Below are positions 43,815 through 53,747 of a stretch of 64,000 nucleotides of DNA, in pieces; the first letter of the stretch is position 1, and every line of letters starts with the position of its first letter. This stretch comes from Wurfbainia villosa (taxonomy: Eukaryota > Streptophyta > Magnoliopsida > Zingiberales > Zingiberaceae). The translations under genes and the position numbers were made by a program. The DNA lies in assembly GCA_025175895.1 (NCBI GenBank), contig CM046008.1, positions 19,423,255-19,487,254 of the forward strand, in the 5' to 3' direction. Below the pieces are notes generated by a model, which was not told the DNA's origin, made no database searches, and worked only from the letters and a program-made list of their open reading frames with translations.

Positions 43815-43975
43815 TCACCTACTTCATTAGTCCGAAGTGTGAAACCCGTTTGGATTATGATCCACATCTCGATTTGGGTTTTGAGAAAGCATTCCATCCG
43901 ACCCTTCCAATAACGGAAGTCATCTTCGTTGTAAAACGGAGGTCGGACGGTGCTAAAACCCTCGAGATGGGCCAT
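43815..43975 (-). pseudogene. gag: gag N-terminus of CopE (other side of CopF)
   Basis: From ATG 43975: MAHLEGFSTVRPPFYNEDDF, then RYWKGRMECFLKTQIEMWII and TGFTLRTNEVGDV up to the CopF edge. CopF insertion, not mutation, ends it. The start is chosen by homology with CopC (MAHQEGF); an in-frame ATG at 43990 is also possible. The 44175-43976 stretch is leader. Confidence 0.8.
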
Positions 43976-44181
43976 TAGGACAAAAGACAAAAAGGGACGA
44001 AGACGAAGAAACTAGCAACGACAAAAACACAAAACAAGGTACCAAGACTCGCGTCTTGGATTAGTAGTGCGGGAGTAAATTTAACAAAGCGAAATAATTC
44101 ATAAATAAACAGAAATAAAAGAAAAATAAATCTGTGAAAAATGGCTAGATTGGTGGTTTCACCAAATCTTAGCAACCCCCG

Positions 44182-44193
44182 GCTCTGATACCA
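44182..44193 (-). other. Primer-binding site of CopE
   Basis: GCTCTGATACCA on the plus strand, complement of the tRNA-Met site, 2 bp from the LTR at 44196. Confidence 0.92.
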
Positions 44194-44195
44194 AT

Positions 44196-45260
44196 TGTTG
44201 GATCGAAGCAGATCGCTAGAGGGGGGGGGTGAATAGCGATAAAAACTTTTCTTTTAAATTGTTTGATAGACAATTAAACGCAGCGGAAATGTAAATAAAA
44301 ACTAAATGAGACAAATAGTTTTTAATTGGTCTGTAGAGCCTTCGCCATTACTCCAAGGCCCTAACGGTCCTAGACCGCACGAGGGCAATTCACTAAAACA
44401 CTCTTCCTCGTTGAAGGTAGGAGTTTTACGATTACAAAAGCCTTCGAAGCAAAAAGATAGAGAGACAAACCCTCTCTTCTATTAAAGTAAAATGCAACGA
44501 AAAGCCTCGATTAAAAAGAATTGCAATATTGAAAGCAATAACAAATTAAGATTATACCAACAACTAAACAAAAGAATCTTTAAGCTAGGGTTGTTGGCAG
44601 CACTTCGTTGTTGTAGAGTCGTCGGAGAGTTGCAGCAAGAATGAGGCTTTTGAGCACTTAGAATTGAGGATGAAACCCTAGGTTTGGCCCTCCTTTATAG
44701 CCTTTAAGCCCTCAATGAATGGGTCTTCAACCAATCACAAATGGGCACAAAACTCCTTGAAAAATGGTGATAAAACTTGACTCTCGAGGTCGATTTTTGA
44801 CCACCGGCTGAATCGGGCCATTGAATCGGCCGGGTTGAACTCGATGGCCAGGATTTTTGACTACAATAAAGAGTTAGCTCAAAATATAAGTGGATTCGAC
44901 GGCCACTTGCCGTCCGATCTCAACATAGACCTTCCATGGGAAGTCTTGGGTCGGATCGCGCCAAGATCATCCTCAGAAAGAGGATACGACCTCACTTACG
45001 CTCGCACACACGAGCTTACCTCGATACTTACGTGTCACTTTTGCTTCCGGCCTTCCACTCGATTCCTTTGGCTCCCTTCGAAGTAACTCGAGTGTCGCCC
45101 GACCACCGCGGCTTCCTCCGGGTGTCGCTAGCCTTCAGCTCCAGCATTGAGACTTTTCTGCACACTTGATTTAGCTCGTGAGATAACAATATAAGCTTAA
45201 CTTTATATCGTTTGCTATAATCAAAACTTAGGTTCGACTTAGGTGCCCACTGCACCAACA
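44196..45260 (-). repeat. 5' LTR of CopE (1065 bp)
   Basis: TGTTGGATCGAAGCAGATC to TGCACCAACA, next to TSD CATTC. The 13-bp repeat seen in the partner LTR is scrambled here (44810-44850), while flanking sequence is well conserved. Confidence 0.92.
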
Positions 45261-45265
45261 CATTC

Positions 45266-47111
45266 TACCTAGGGAGTCCATTAGGAAGGTAGAAAACCAC
45301 CTAGGCATTAACCCCAAGAAATCTAGACATATGCCTAGGAAGTGTCATTCCTAAAAGATTAATGAAAAATTAAAATTGGAAAACCAAGTCTTGAGGTCAA
45401 GTCTTGAAAAATTAGAAAAGACCCTTAGGAAGATGCAAAATAAAACTCAAGGGTGGTCTAATGGTGAAAATCTAGGTTCTATGGGGCAAGAACCATCTGT
45501 TGGATCGAGAAGCGTCGCTAGTGGGGAGGGTGAATAGCGATCATAAATCTTTTCGATGTTTCGTTCGAGTAGATAATTAAATGAGTAAGAGCAGTGGAAA
45601 ATAAAGAGACACGTTTATTTTTACTTGGTTCACAACCCAACGGTTGCTACTCCAAGGCCCTATCGGTCTTAGACCGCGTACGGAGGGAAAAGCACTATAA
45701 CGTCTCCTCCTCGTTAGAGGTAGGAGACAACGATCACAAAACCGAAAGTACGAGGATGAGGCAACAAGCCTACCTCACCTCGTTATGAATAAAAACAACA
45801 AATACAATATCAAAAATATATTACTAGATGCTGCTGCCGATAAAGAAGATTTGAACTTGTCGTCGCGTCAAGTATGACTGTTGGAGCGCTGGCGTAGGAT
45901 CACTTGAGAATAAAGTTGATGTAATTTGGAGTTGGAATCCTCCCTCCTTTTATAGATTTTAGCCTGAATATGTCTCTTTTTTGGAATAGATCACGGTTGT
46001 ATAATTTTTATCGCTGGTGGCCGCCACAAACCTTATTCGCTTGACCTAGCGCAAGGTCGATTCCGCCATCACGATCGATGATTCCCATCACCGATCGATG
46101 AGCATCACGATCGCCTAATGTCGTCCAATGATCATTGCCGGCTGGGCACTTCCCTGCATTAAGAGGTTATCTCAGAAAATGATAAATGTGACGGTTTCTA
46201 ACCGTCCGATCTCGACCTAGACCTTCCACAGGAAGTCTTAGTCGGATCGCCGCCTATGGTCATCCCGGTACTGAGGACACGACCTTACAATATCTCACTC
46301 ACATGAGCTTTCCTCGATACTTATCTTGTAGCTCTCGCTTCCGGCCTTCCACTCGATTCCTTCGGCTCCCTCCGAAGTCACTCGAGTGTCGCCCGACCAC
46401 CGCGGCTTCCTCCGGGTGTCGCTAGCCTTCAGCTCTAGCTTTAGTACTTTTCTGCACACTCGATTTAGCTCATCAGATAATGATGTAAACTTAACTTTGT
46501 GTCTTTGTCATAATCAAAACACAGGTTCGATTATCTGGTGCCCCTGCACCAACACCATCAAGGGGCAAGAAAGGTTTGGGTCACAAACCTAACCCCAAGA
46601 AGACCTACCACGATGTTCCATTCAATTATGGAACAATATCTAGGTCTAGGAAAACCAAGGTTTATAGGGAAGTCATCCCTAGGGTTAACCATGGTGTGTG
46701 TGGCCAAGGGTTCTATAAAACCTAGGAAGATCACTAAGAAGGTAACTAGGGAGGCAATCCCTAAGGTTAACCTTGACAAGACCCAAATGACTAAGGCTTC
46801 AAAGCCAAAAAGGGTCATTAGGAAAGTATCTAGGGATGTTATCCCTAGTGAATACCTTGTTAACCCAAGGATCCTAGATGTGTTTTGGACAAAGGGAAAG
46901 ATTGTAAGATTTCATTGGGATATGAGACATTGACACCCTTGGGGAGGACCTTTTTGATGTATGTCAAGAAGGGGAAGAATGTCCTACCAATTGGGGTTAG
47001 TTGGAATTCTCAAATGTGAGAATTGTCAATTGGAGATAATTGGTAGACTTGAGTTAGGGCACCTAACTCAAAGGTGTTTGTGGTTTTGTCAAACATTAAA
47101 AAGGGGGAGAT
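45266..47111 (+). pseudogene. gag: gag tail of CopD, split by solo LTR-G
   Basis: 45266-45497 continues CopD gag after CopE (coiled segment with LRSSLEKLEKTLRKMQN-like reading), and 46560-47111 follows LTR-G. The second piece is Lys/Arg-rich with three diverged units of the form KVxREVIPxVN (KVYREVIPRVN in one frame; KVTREAIPKVN and KVSRDVIPSEY in another), then LDVFxDKGKDCKISLGYETL with frame shifts. The polypurine tract AAAAAGGGGGAGATTA ends at the LTR. No protease or integrase is found where they should begin. Confidence 0.7.
45498..46554 (-). mobile_element. Solo LTR-G, CopE family (1057 bp)
   Basis: TGTTGGATCGAGAAGCGTC to CTGCACCAACA with TSD CCATC at 45493-45497 and 46555-46559. A minus-strand TATA (45947-45954) and a cluster of GATCGATG words (46070-46130) upstream of it in element sense are visible. 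No internal region. Confidence 0.93.
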
Positions 47112-48601
47112 TATTGGTGCAATCGGCCCAGGTCACGATTGACCGGACTCGAGTTTGACACGACCAGTATTTTGATGTTAAACAAAACATATGACATGTG
47201 ATTGTCATGGGAAGACCAAGTGTGTAGCCTTGGCCATGTAAGTCCAAGTATGTAGCCTTGGCGATGAAAGTCCAAGCATGGGGCTTGGCATTGGGAAGTC
47301 CAACATGCAGTTGGTAAAGGAAGTCCAAGTGAGTAGCTTTAGCCATGTAAGTCCAAGTGTGTAGCCTTTCCGGTTAAAGTTCAAGTTATGGGTACTTGGC
47401 ATTTGGGAAGTCTAAGGGGTGGTTTGGCGGCATAAGGCCAAGCGGTAGTCTTAAGAGCGTAAGTCCACATGTACCTTGGCAGTGTAGACACCGAGAGCAT
47501 GACAATAGCCAAAGGAACCACCTGGAGGCTAGCGTATGGATGAAAAAGTCATGGATGACTTGGAGGGAACCGTGCATGGATGAACAAGTGATGGACGACT
47601 TGGAGGGATCCGATAGGCGCGAAGCTAGTAGAGGTGGCTAGAAGGCTTAGGTCTAGGCTAAGGGTGACTTGGGTTAAACCTCATGGATGAGGTGAACTTG
47701 GCCAAAAGACTGAGGTCATGTGTCATATGCTCAAACATATTGTTTGAGGTTTTATTCGACGGTCGAATGCATAAACAACTTGTGTTTGAGGTTTTACCCG
47801 ACAACAGTCGACTGGTGATATGTCCCAGTCAACTGGTGGCAGCCAACTGGCGTTCGACTGCGTTGCAATGCTTGGCAGTCGACTGCCAGCCTTGGGCAAT
47901 CGACTGGCCTTTGGGCAGTTGACGGTCGTGGAGGAGCAGTCGACTGCCAGTGTTAGTCGCGAGCACATAATGCTTGATAGCCTACTGATCAGTCGACTAC
48001 GGAGCTAGCAGTCGACTGCCAGTGTATCCATTGGCTAGATGCCAACGTGGATTAGGTCATTGTCTCACAATGACTATAGGAGCAGTTGACTGGGGCCTTA
48101 TGGGAATCGACTGCTAGGCGCGGAATCAGCCCGAGATAAGCATAAAAGGAGGAGCTTGGGGAAGATTTTCATAGCAATTTTTGGGGCGATTTTGGAGGAA
48201 AATTGCTGCTACATTCCAGACCTTCAAGACCAATCCAAAGTTCTTGTGTAAAGTGTTCTTTACTTGTTTTTGTGCATTGCTTAGTGTATTTGTTGTATTT
48301 CATTGTATAACTTTTGTAATCGCTTGTACGAGGTTTCTCCACCTCCGACTTGTTGTCAAGAAGGAGTTTGAGTAGTGGTGTGTTCATCACTCGACCTCGT
48401 TGAGCTCACCTCGTGGAGCCCTAAGGTTCCGAACCATGTATATCGTGTGTTGTGATTGTCTTTTGTATTCGTTTCATTATTTGTATTGCCACTGTGCATG
48501 CTAACGAGTACCGTAGACAAGCTCGCAAGAACGAATGATTTCCATCAAGCATGTAAAAGGCTATTCAACTCCCCTTCTAGCCAAGCCACGATCCTCCAAC
48601 A
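47112..48601 (+). repeat. 3' LTR of CopD (1490 bp)
   Basis: Starts TATTGGTGCAATCGG (TG decayed to TA) after the polypurine tract and ends CCTCCAACA before TSD AATCC. It matches the 5' LTR and the third copy at 60499-61959. Confidence 0.92.
47805..48148 (+). promoter_or_regulatory. CAGTCGACTG array and TATA-like box in CopD 3' LTR
   Basis: Exact CAGTCGACTG at 47805, 47876, 47937 and 48009, variants at 47826, 47898, 47990 and 48083, then CATAAAAG at 48141. The array ends about 27 bp before the TATA-like box, close to the 33 bp seen in CopM. Confidence 0.65.
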
Positions 48602-48606
48602 AATCC

Positions 48607-49199
48607 TAGAACAAGAATGTCTAGAGGAAGAATTGATTATCTAGCAGACAAAATTCTAAGTGATCCCAATCTAGGTTTTTGAACATGATCATCATATAGA
48701 AATCTAAGTCAAATTGCTCTAATCTCTAAAATGTAACACAAAACCATAGAAGAATCTCTTCTTTACCATGATTGGATAATAGCTATGCAAGAAGAACTAG
48801 CCCAATTCGAAAGAAATCAAGTTTGGGACTTAGTAACAGTAACTAAGGATAAGTCCATCATAGATACTAAGTGGGTCTTTCAAAACAAACTTGATGATAA
48901 GGGTAAAATTATTATAAATAAGGCTCGGCTAGTAGAAAAAGATTTTAGTCAAGTGGAAGGGCTAAACTATGGTGGTATCTAGACTTTAATCCATAAGAAT
49001 GTTGCGAAACTATGTTGCACATAAGGGATTCAAACTATATCACATGGATGTTAAATACGTATTTTTAAATGGTTTCATAAAAGAACTGTATGTTAGTCAA
49101 CCACCTGATTTTGAGACCATAGAACAACCAAATCATGTATTCAAGTTTTAAAAAAAGTCTTGTATGAATTAAATCAAGCACCTAGGGCATGGTATGAAA
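48607..49199 (+). pseudogene. pol: CopC reverse transcriptase N-terminal part, degenerate
   Basis: Resumes after CopD. EELAQFERNQVWDLV (48785 on), SIIDTKWVFQNKLDDKGKII and NKARLVEKDFSQVEGLNYGG are the start of copia RT. A 14-bp deletion near 48974 removes the codons kept in the duplicate copy (62333-62346). KGFKLYHMDVKYVFLNGFIK and LYVSQPPDFE follow. The TRIM is inserted at 49200. Stops are present. Confidence 0.85.
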
Positions 49200-49226
49200 T
49201 GTTGGGAGTATGGGGAATACAATCAA

Positions 49227-49270
49227 AGTCCCACATTGGTAAGACATGGAAAAAGATCATGTGCTTATAA
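49227..49270 (+). promoter_or_regulatory. USE-like and TATA-like pair in TRIM LTR
   Basis: GTCCCACATTG (49228-49238) differs by one base from the plant snRNA upstream sequence element RTCCCACATCG. TTATAA follows at 49265-49270 after a 26-bp gap. The pair is kept in the other TRIM LTRs. Function is inferred. Confidence 0.5.
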
Positions 49271-49490
49271 GATAAAAAGATATCTCCATTGGTATGAGGT
49301 CTTTTGGGTAAAATCCAAAAACAAATCCATGAGGGCTTAGGCCCAAAATGAACAATATCATACTATTGTGGTGATATATGAATCTTATAGGCACTAACAA
49401 TTGGTATCATAGCCATGGTCCATGTCAAGGCATGAACCTGGAACGAAGGAAGTGGAGCTCCCATGATCGGATCAAGAGAACCAAACACCA

Positions 49491-49642
49491 GGCAGGAAGT
49501 CTAGTTGGGTCGGGAGAACTGAACAAATGGCAGGAAGTCCAGTTGGGCCCGAAGGGTTGGACAACTGGCAGGAAGTCCAGTTGGGTCAAGAGGACCAGAC
49601 AGTTGGTAGGAAGTTCTGGTGGGTTGAGGATCGGACATCAAG
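49491..49642. repeat. 38-bp tandem repeat, four copies, in TRIM interior
   Basis: GGCAGGAAGT starts at 49491, 49529 and 49567, with GGTAGGAAGT at 49605: an exact 38-bp period. Each unit holds CCAGTTGGG or a variant. Confidence 0.85.
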
Positions 49643-49917
49643 CAGAGGAAGCCCTTCAAGAACGGATAGTCTTGAGGGGGCCTCAATGTGGTCTTTCGTT
49701 TGAGGGGGGGATTGTTGGAAGTATGGGGAATACAATCAAAGTCCCACATTGGTAAGACATGGAAAAAGATCATGTGCTTATAAGAGAAAAAGATATCTCC
49801 ATTGGTCTGAGGCCTTTTGGGTAAAGCCCAAAAATAAAACCATGAGGGCTTAGGCCTAAAGTGGACAATATCATACTATTGTGGTGATATGTGAATCTTA
49901 TAGACACTAAAATGAAA

Positions 49918-50479
49918 GACTATCAACTTACTTCATATCAAAAGGATTTAAGCAAGGATAAATTAATCCAACATTATTTGTTGAATTCATTATATTAATG
50001 GAAAGTGAATTTGAAATTAATTTGGTAGGAGAACTTACATTTTTCTTAGGGCTACAAATAAAAAATCAAAAGATGGAAATAACATATATTAAAACAAATA
50101 TGCTAGGGAATTAGTTAAGAAATTTGCCATGGAAAATGCTAAGGAAATAAATACACTTATGGAAACAAATGTAAAAATTAACAATGACATTGAAGAAAAA
50201 TCTACAAACTTAAAATATTGTAGAAGTGTAATAAGTAGTCTTCTATATCTAATTGCAAGCCGATCGAATATCTTTTTTTGCAGTAGATATGTTCACTAGA
50301 TACCAATCTTGTGCCAAAGAATCATACTTTATTTTATTAAAAAAAAATTAGATATATTAAAGGAACCATAAATGTAGGAATTTTGTATCCTAGAACCACT
50401 AGTTTTGACTTAATAGAATATTCAAATTCAGACTATGCAGGCTACAAACTAGATAGAAAAAGTACAAGTAACAGTCGCC
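49918..50479 (+). pseudogene. pol: CopC RT C-terminal and RNase H N-terminal part, degenerate
   Basis: Frames with stops give ESEFEINLVGELTFFLGLQI-like sequence, KKFAMENAKEINTLMETNV, KYCRSVISSLLYLIASRSNI and SNSDYAGYKLDRKSTS at the edge. These are the RT thumb/connection and the start of RNase H. It stops where LTR-B2 is inserted. Confidence 0.8.
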
Positions 50480-52500
50480 TGTTGGGTTTCTGGCACCGCG
50501 GCGAGTGTGTGTTCCAACATGTTTCATAAACATGTGCGCAGCAGAAGAAATAAAAAGCAATAAATCTAATTTATTACATCACACACACCACACGCATGGA
50601 ATGTACAACATGTGTGGACATAATCGTAGTTTCAAATTTTGCAATAAAAGGAAATTTATTCTACGTATTGTTGGATCGATGCGGTTCGCTAGAGGGGGGG
50701 TGAATAGCAAAAAGCCTTTTTCTTTCGAATTCGTTTCAAGATAAATATACGCAGTGGAAATGTAAATGAAACAAAAAGACACAAGTTTATTTTTTTACTT
50801 GGTTCGTAGCCTTCGGCTACTACTCCAAGGCCCTAATGGTCCTAGACCGTGTACGGAGGGCAATTCACTAAAACACTCCTCCTCGTTGGAGGTAGGAGTT
50901 TGACGATTACAAAAAACTTTCGAAGCAAAATGATAGAGAGACAAACCCTCTCTTCTATTAAAGTAAAATGCAATGATAGAAAAACCTCGAGTAAAAGAGT
51001 TGCAATATTGAAAACAATAACAAGGATTATACCAACAACTAAAAAGAAAGACCTTAAGCTAGGGTTGTTGGCAGCACTTCGTTGTCATAGAGTCGTCGGA
51101 GAGTCGCAGCGTTGCGGAACCTTTTGAGCACTTAGAATTATTTGAAAACCCTAGGTTAGGACCTCCTTTTATAGCCTTTGAGCCCCTTTTCGAGAGGAAC
51201 CCTAGCCAATCATATTTGAGCACCACTCCCCTTGAAATTTGGTGATAAACCTTGACTTCTCGAGGCTGATCCTTTGACGTGATCGGTGATGGCCATCACT
51301 AGTCATGGCGGCTGATCGAGTGCTAGCCATAGTCACCGATCGATCGGCGATCGAGTCCTTGAGTTAGCGCGGCGGATGTTGGCTGCAAGGCAATGTTAGC
51401 TTAAAGAAAACATTATTTCGACGGTCGTCGACCGTCCGATCTAGACCTAGACCACCTATGAGATGTCTTGGGTCGGATCTACGCTTAAGTCTTTCCCCGT
51501 AACGAGGATACGACCTGACTTACACTCGCACACACGAGCTTACCTCGATACTTACGTGTTTCTTTTGCTTCCGGCCTTCCACTCAATTCCTTCGGCTCCC
51601 TCTGAAGTCACTTAAGTGTCGCCTGACCACCGCGGCTTCCTCCGGGTGTCACTAGCCTTCAGCTCTAGCTATAGCAATTTTTTGCACACTCGATTCAGCT
51701 CGTGAGATAACAACATGAGCTTAACTTTGTATCGTTTGCTATAATCAAAACTCAGGTTCGACTTAGGTGCCTACTGCACCAACACGTATACCTGACGTAT
51801 CACGTGTAGCGGGAAAGACATCAACCAGAGCGACCCACGCTAGAATCGCCTATATCCGTTTCCACGCCGAGTATCTTCGGGATGACTTCACAAAGTCATG
51901 AGCTTCGTCTTCGTATGAGTCACTAGCCTCGTGTCGAAGACGATGTGATCGAGAGAAGATCACAATCCGAATCAAAATTCGGATTCAAAAATGAGTCCCC
52001 AAAACTCGCTTCTCCGAAGAGGTATTCGTCAATCGTTTGACGAAACCTTCGTCCTTCACCTATGAGGATTACCGGAGATTGAATCCCCAACAAGGAAGCC
52101 GCTGACGGAGCTCCAAACGTCATCCAAACGACGCTCTGACAAGAAGAAAACAAGCTGTCTAGAAAACTAGACATCTTTGGTGGAGGATGTTGCGCCAGCC
52201 AAATAAAACAAGCTAGATGCTAACCTTGTCGCCGGAGCCAAGGAAGATCACCGGAGAATCGCCGGCAAGAGCTTGGGCGCTGGTAACAACTTGGATGGTG
52301 ACACAAGGGGTGGGCGGCAGCAAGGGCTTGGGCGCCGACTACAAGGAGAGGAGGGAGAGGGGCGGCAAGATTAGATTAGGTTTTCACAAAACCCTTAAGC
52401 CCTATTTTATGGAGAACAAATTCTCATAATGATTATTGGTTCATAACCAAAAGCCCGTTAACCCAATCCATTAATTTAAGTTAAAATAAACCAAACCGAT
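50480..52500 (-). mobile_element. LTR-B2, truncated LTR with solo LTR-K inside
   Basis: Starts TGTTGGGTTTCTGGCACC and follows LTR-B1 to a point equal to about 20950, then stops abruptly at about 52496-52502 and passes into CopC RNase H. The other half of the LTR and a short stretch of RNase H are missing, so one deletion spans both. No right TSD remains. About 905 bp of LTR-B sequence is left. Confidence 0.8.
50669..51784 (-). mobile_element. Solo LTR-K, CopE family (1116 bp)
   Basis: TGTTGGATCGATGCGGTTC to CTGCACCAACA with TSD CGTAT at 50664-50668 and 51785-51789. It shares the ACCACCGCGGCTTCCTCCGG and CTTACCTCGATACTTACGTG words with CopE LTRs. A minus-strand TATA (51166-51173) is preceded in element sense by GATCGATCGG-type words (51279-51354). 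Confidence 0.92.
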
Positions 52501-52502
52501 TT

Positions 52503-52814
52503 ATGGAGAGTGTGTAGCTTAACTTTTATGGATGATGCATAATTTAAAAGATTTTCAATTGAGTTACAAAAATACTAAGGTATTAATTGATAACATTAGT
52601 CCAATTAATTTAACCAAAAATCTAATACATCATTCAAGGACCGAACACATAAAATTAAAACATCACTTTATTAGAGATCATGTAGTCAATGGTGAAATTA
52701 TACTTGACTATGTTGAATCTAAGTCAAACATAGTATATATTTTTTACTAAACCCTTACCAGAAGCTGACTTCAACATACTTAGAAAGAAATTAGGGATGT
52801 GCTTAGTAGAATAG
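52503..52814 (+). pseudogene. pol: CopC RNase H C-terminal part
   Basis: WMMHNLKDFQLSYKNTKVLI, DNISPINLTKNLIHHSRTEH and FTKPLPEADFNILRKKLGMC, ending CLVE at a TAG (52812-52814). One frameshift lies near 52750 in the ADIFTKPL motif. Closely similar to CopA RNase H. Confidence 0.88.
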
Positions 52815-53747
52815 GATGTTACTCTTACTTGTCTTTATATAAGTATCAATTTTGTATTTCTTTTTGAAAATTGGAACTAGCATAGGTTCTTCCTTAGAAA
52901 TAATGTCCCTATGAATTTAAGGAGTCATTGCATCTCACAATACTTAAGTTTAACCTGATTGTGTATTGAGCTACATAGATAGGCATGAGATATTAGGATC
53001 TTACTCCTTATTCAAGATGTAGATGTCGTGCATCAACATGAGTCAAGAAGTATAAATTCAAATGAATCGCTTAGGTGACCAACTCCTTACAAGACTTGAT
53101 GACCAATTGCTATCATTTTATTAAGGATATTTTTTAGATGATTTTATTTTTAAATATTATTTTAATAGACCTAAGGTATTCATGCTTGGATTCTTAGTAT
53201 AACAAAAAAGTTTATGAAAATTTTAACTTGTATATTCATTCATGATTATCTATATAAACTCTTGAAATATATCTTGAAATTTTATGTTCTGAAAAAAATA
53301 CTTTGAAAAATTTTCTAAAAAAAAATACCTTGAAAATTTTTATAAACATAAATACTTTGAAAAGTTTTACATATGTTATAAAAATATAAATACTTAAAAA
53401 ATCCTGTGTTTTAAAAAAACACTTGGATTAAATTAAATTACTTTTAATTTCCTTGAAACTTTACTGTAATTCCTTTAATATACTTAGAAAACTTGAAAAT
53501 TGTATGACAATGGTTAAAGATATTTTTAAAATCACTTGTTTATTAAGCTAAACCTATTTCTTAAGTTTTTGATGTGTGGTAAAGGGGGAGTAAGAATGTA
53601 AAGTTAAGGTAATTTGGAAATAGAAATGCTAATGCTTAAAGAAAGTTAATATTGAGGGGGAGTTTGTAAAATTTGTTTCAATTATACTCTAAAAAATACT
53701 TTCCTTAACTTTGAAGAGTGTTGTCATAAATTAAAAAGGAGAAAATT
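52815..53747 (+). other. CopC 3' untranslated region
   Basis: No gene. A block at 52918-53050 matches CopA and CopE. 53280-53520 is very AT-rich with repeated ACTTTGAAAA words. An upstream purine tract GTAAAGGGGGAGTAAG lies at 53578, a second GAGGGGGAG near 53653, and the tract AAAAAGGAGAAAATTA touches the LTR. Confidence 0.65.

Larger units (their letters stand above)
29315..45260 (-). mobile_element. CopE, full-length decayed Ty1/copia element
   Basis: LTRs 29315-30373 and 44196-45260, TSD CATTC at 29310-29314 and 45261-45265. On the minus strand it carries primer-binding site, gag (split by CopF), protease, integrase, RT and RNase H, then an 830-bp non-coding region and the polypurine tract. 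CopE's own length is about 7.35 kb. LDSGCSRHM, the long acidic gag and the 3' untranslated block shared with CopA and CopC indicate a Sirevirus-like element (inferred). Confidence 0.93.
26799..48601 (+). mobile_element. CopD, gag-only Ty1/copia-like element
   Basis: LTRs 26799-28293 and 47112-48601, TSD AATCC at 26794-26798 and 48602-48606. CopE (29315-45260) and solo LTR-G are nested inside. After removing them the internal region is only about 1.8 kb: primer-binding site, gag with two zinc knuckles, a basic gag tail and the polypurine tract. No protease, integrase, RT or RNase H sequence remains. The gag resembles CopM. It is a non-autonomous or deleted Sirevirus-like element (lineage inferred). 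Confidence 0.9.
49200..49912 (+). mobile_element. TRIM element (713 bp)
   Basis: A terminal-repeat retrotransposon in miniature. LTRs of 200 bp each at 49200-49399 and 49713-49912, primer-binding site TGGTATCATAGCC (49402-49414), polypurine tract TTTGAGGGGGGGA before the second LTR, and TSD TGAAA at 49195-49199 and 49913-49917. The second LTR's terminal CA is AA here but CA in the duplicate copy. It encodes nothing recognisable; the ORFs at 49378-49755 and 49501-49773 reflect an internal tandem repeat. Mobility would depend on other elements' enzymes. Confidence 0.92.
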
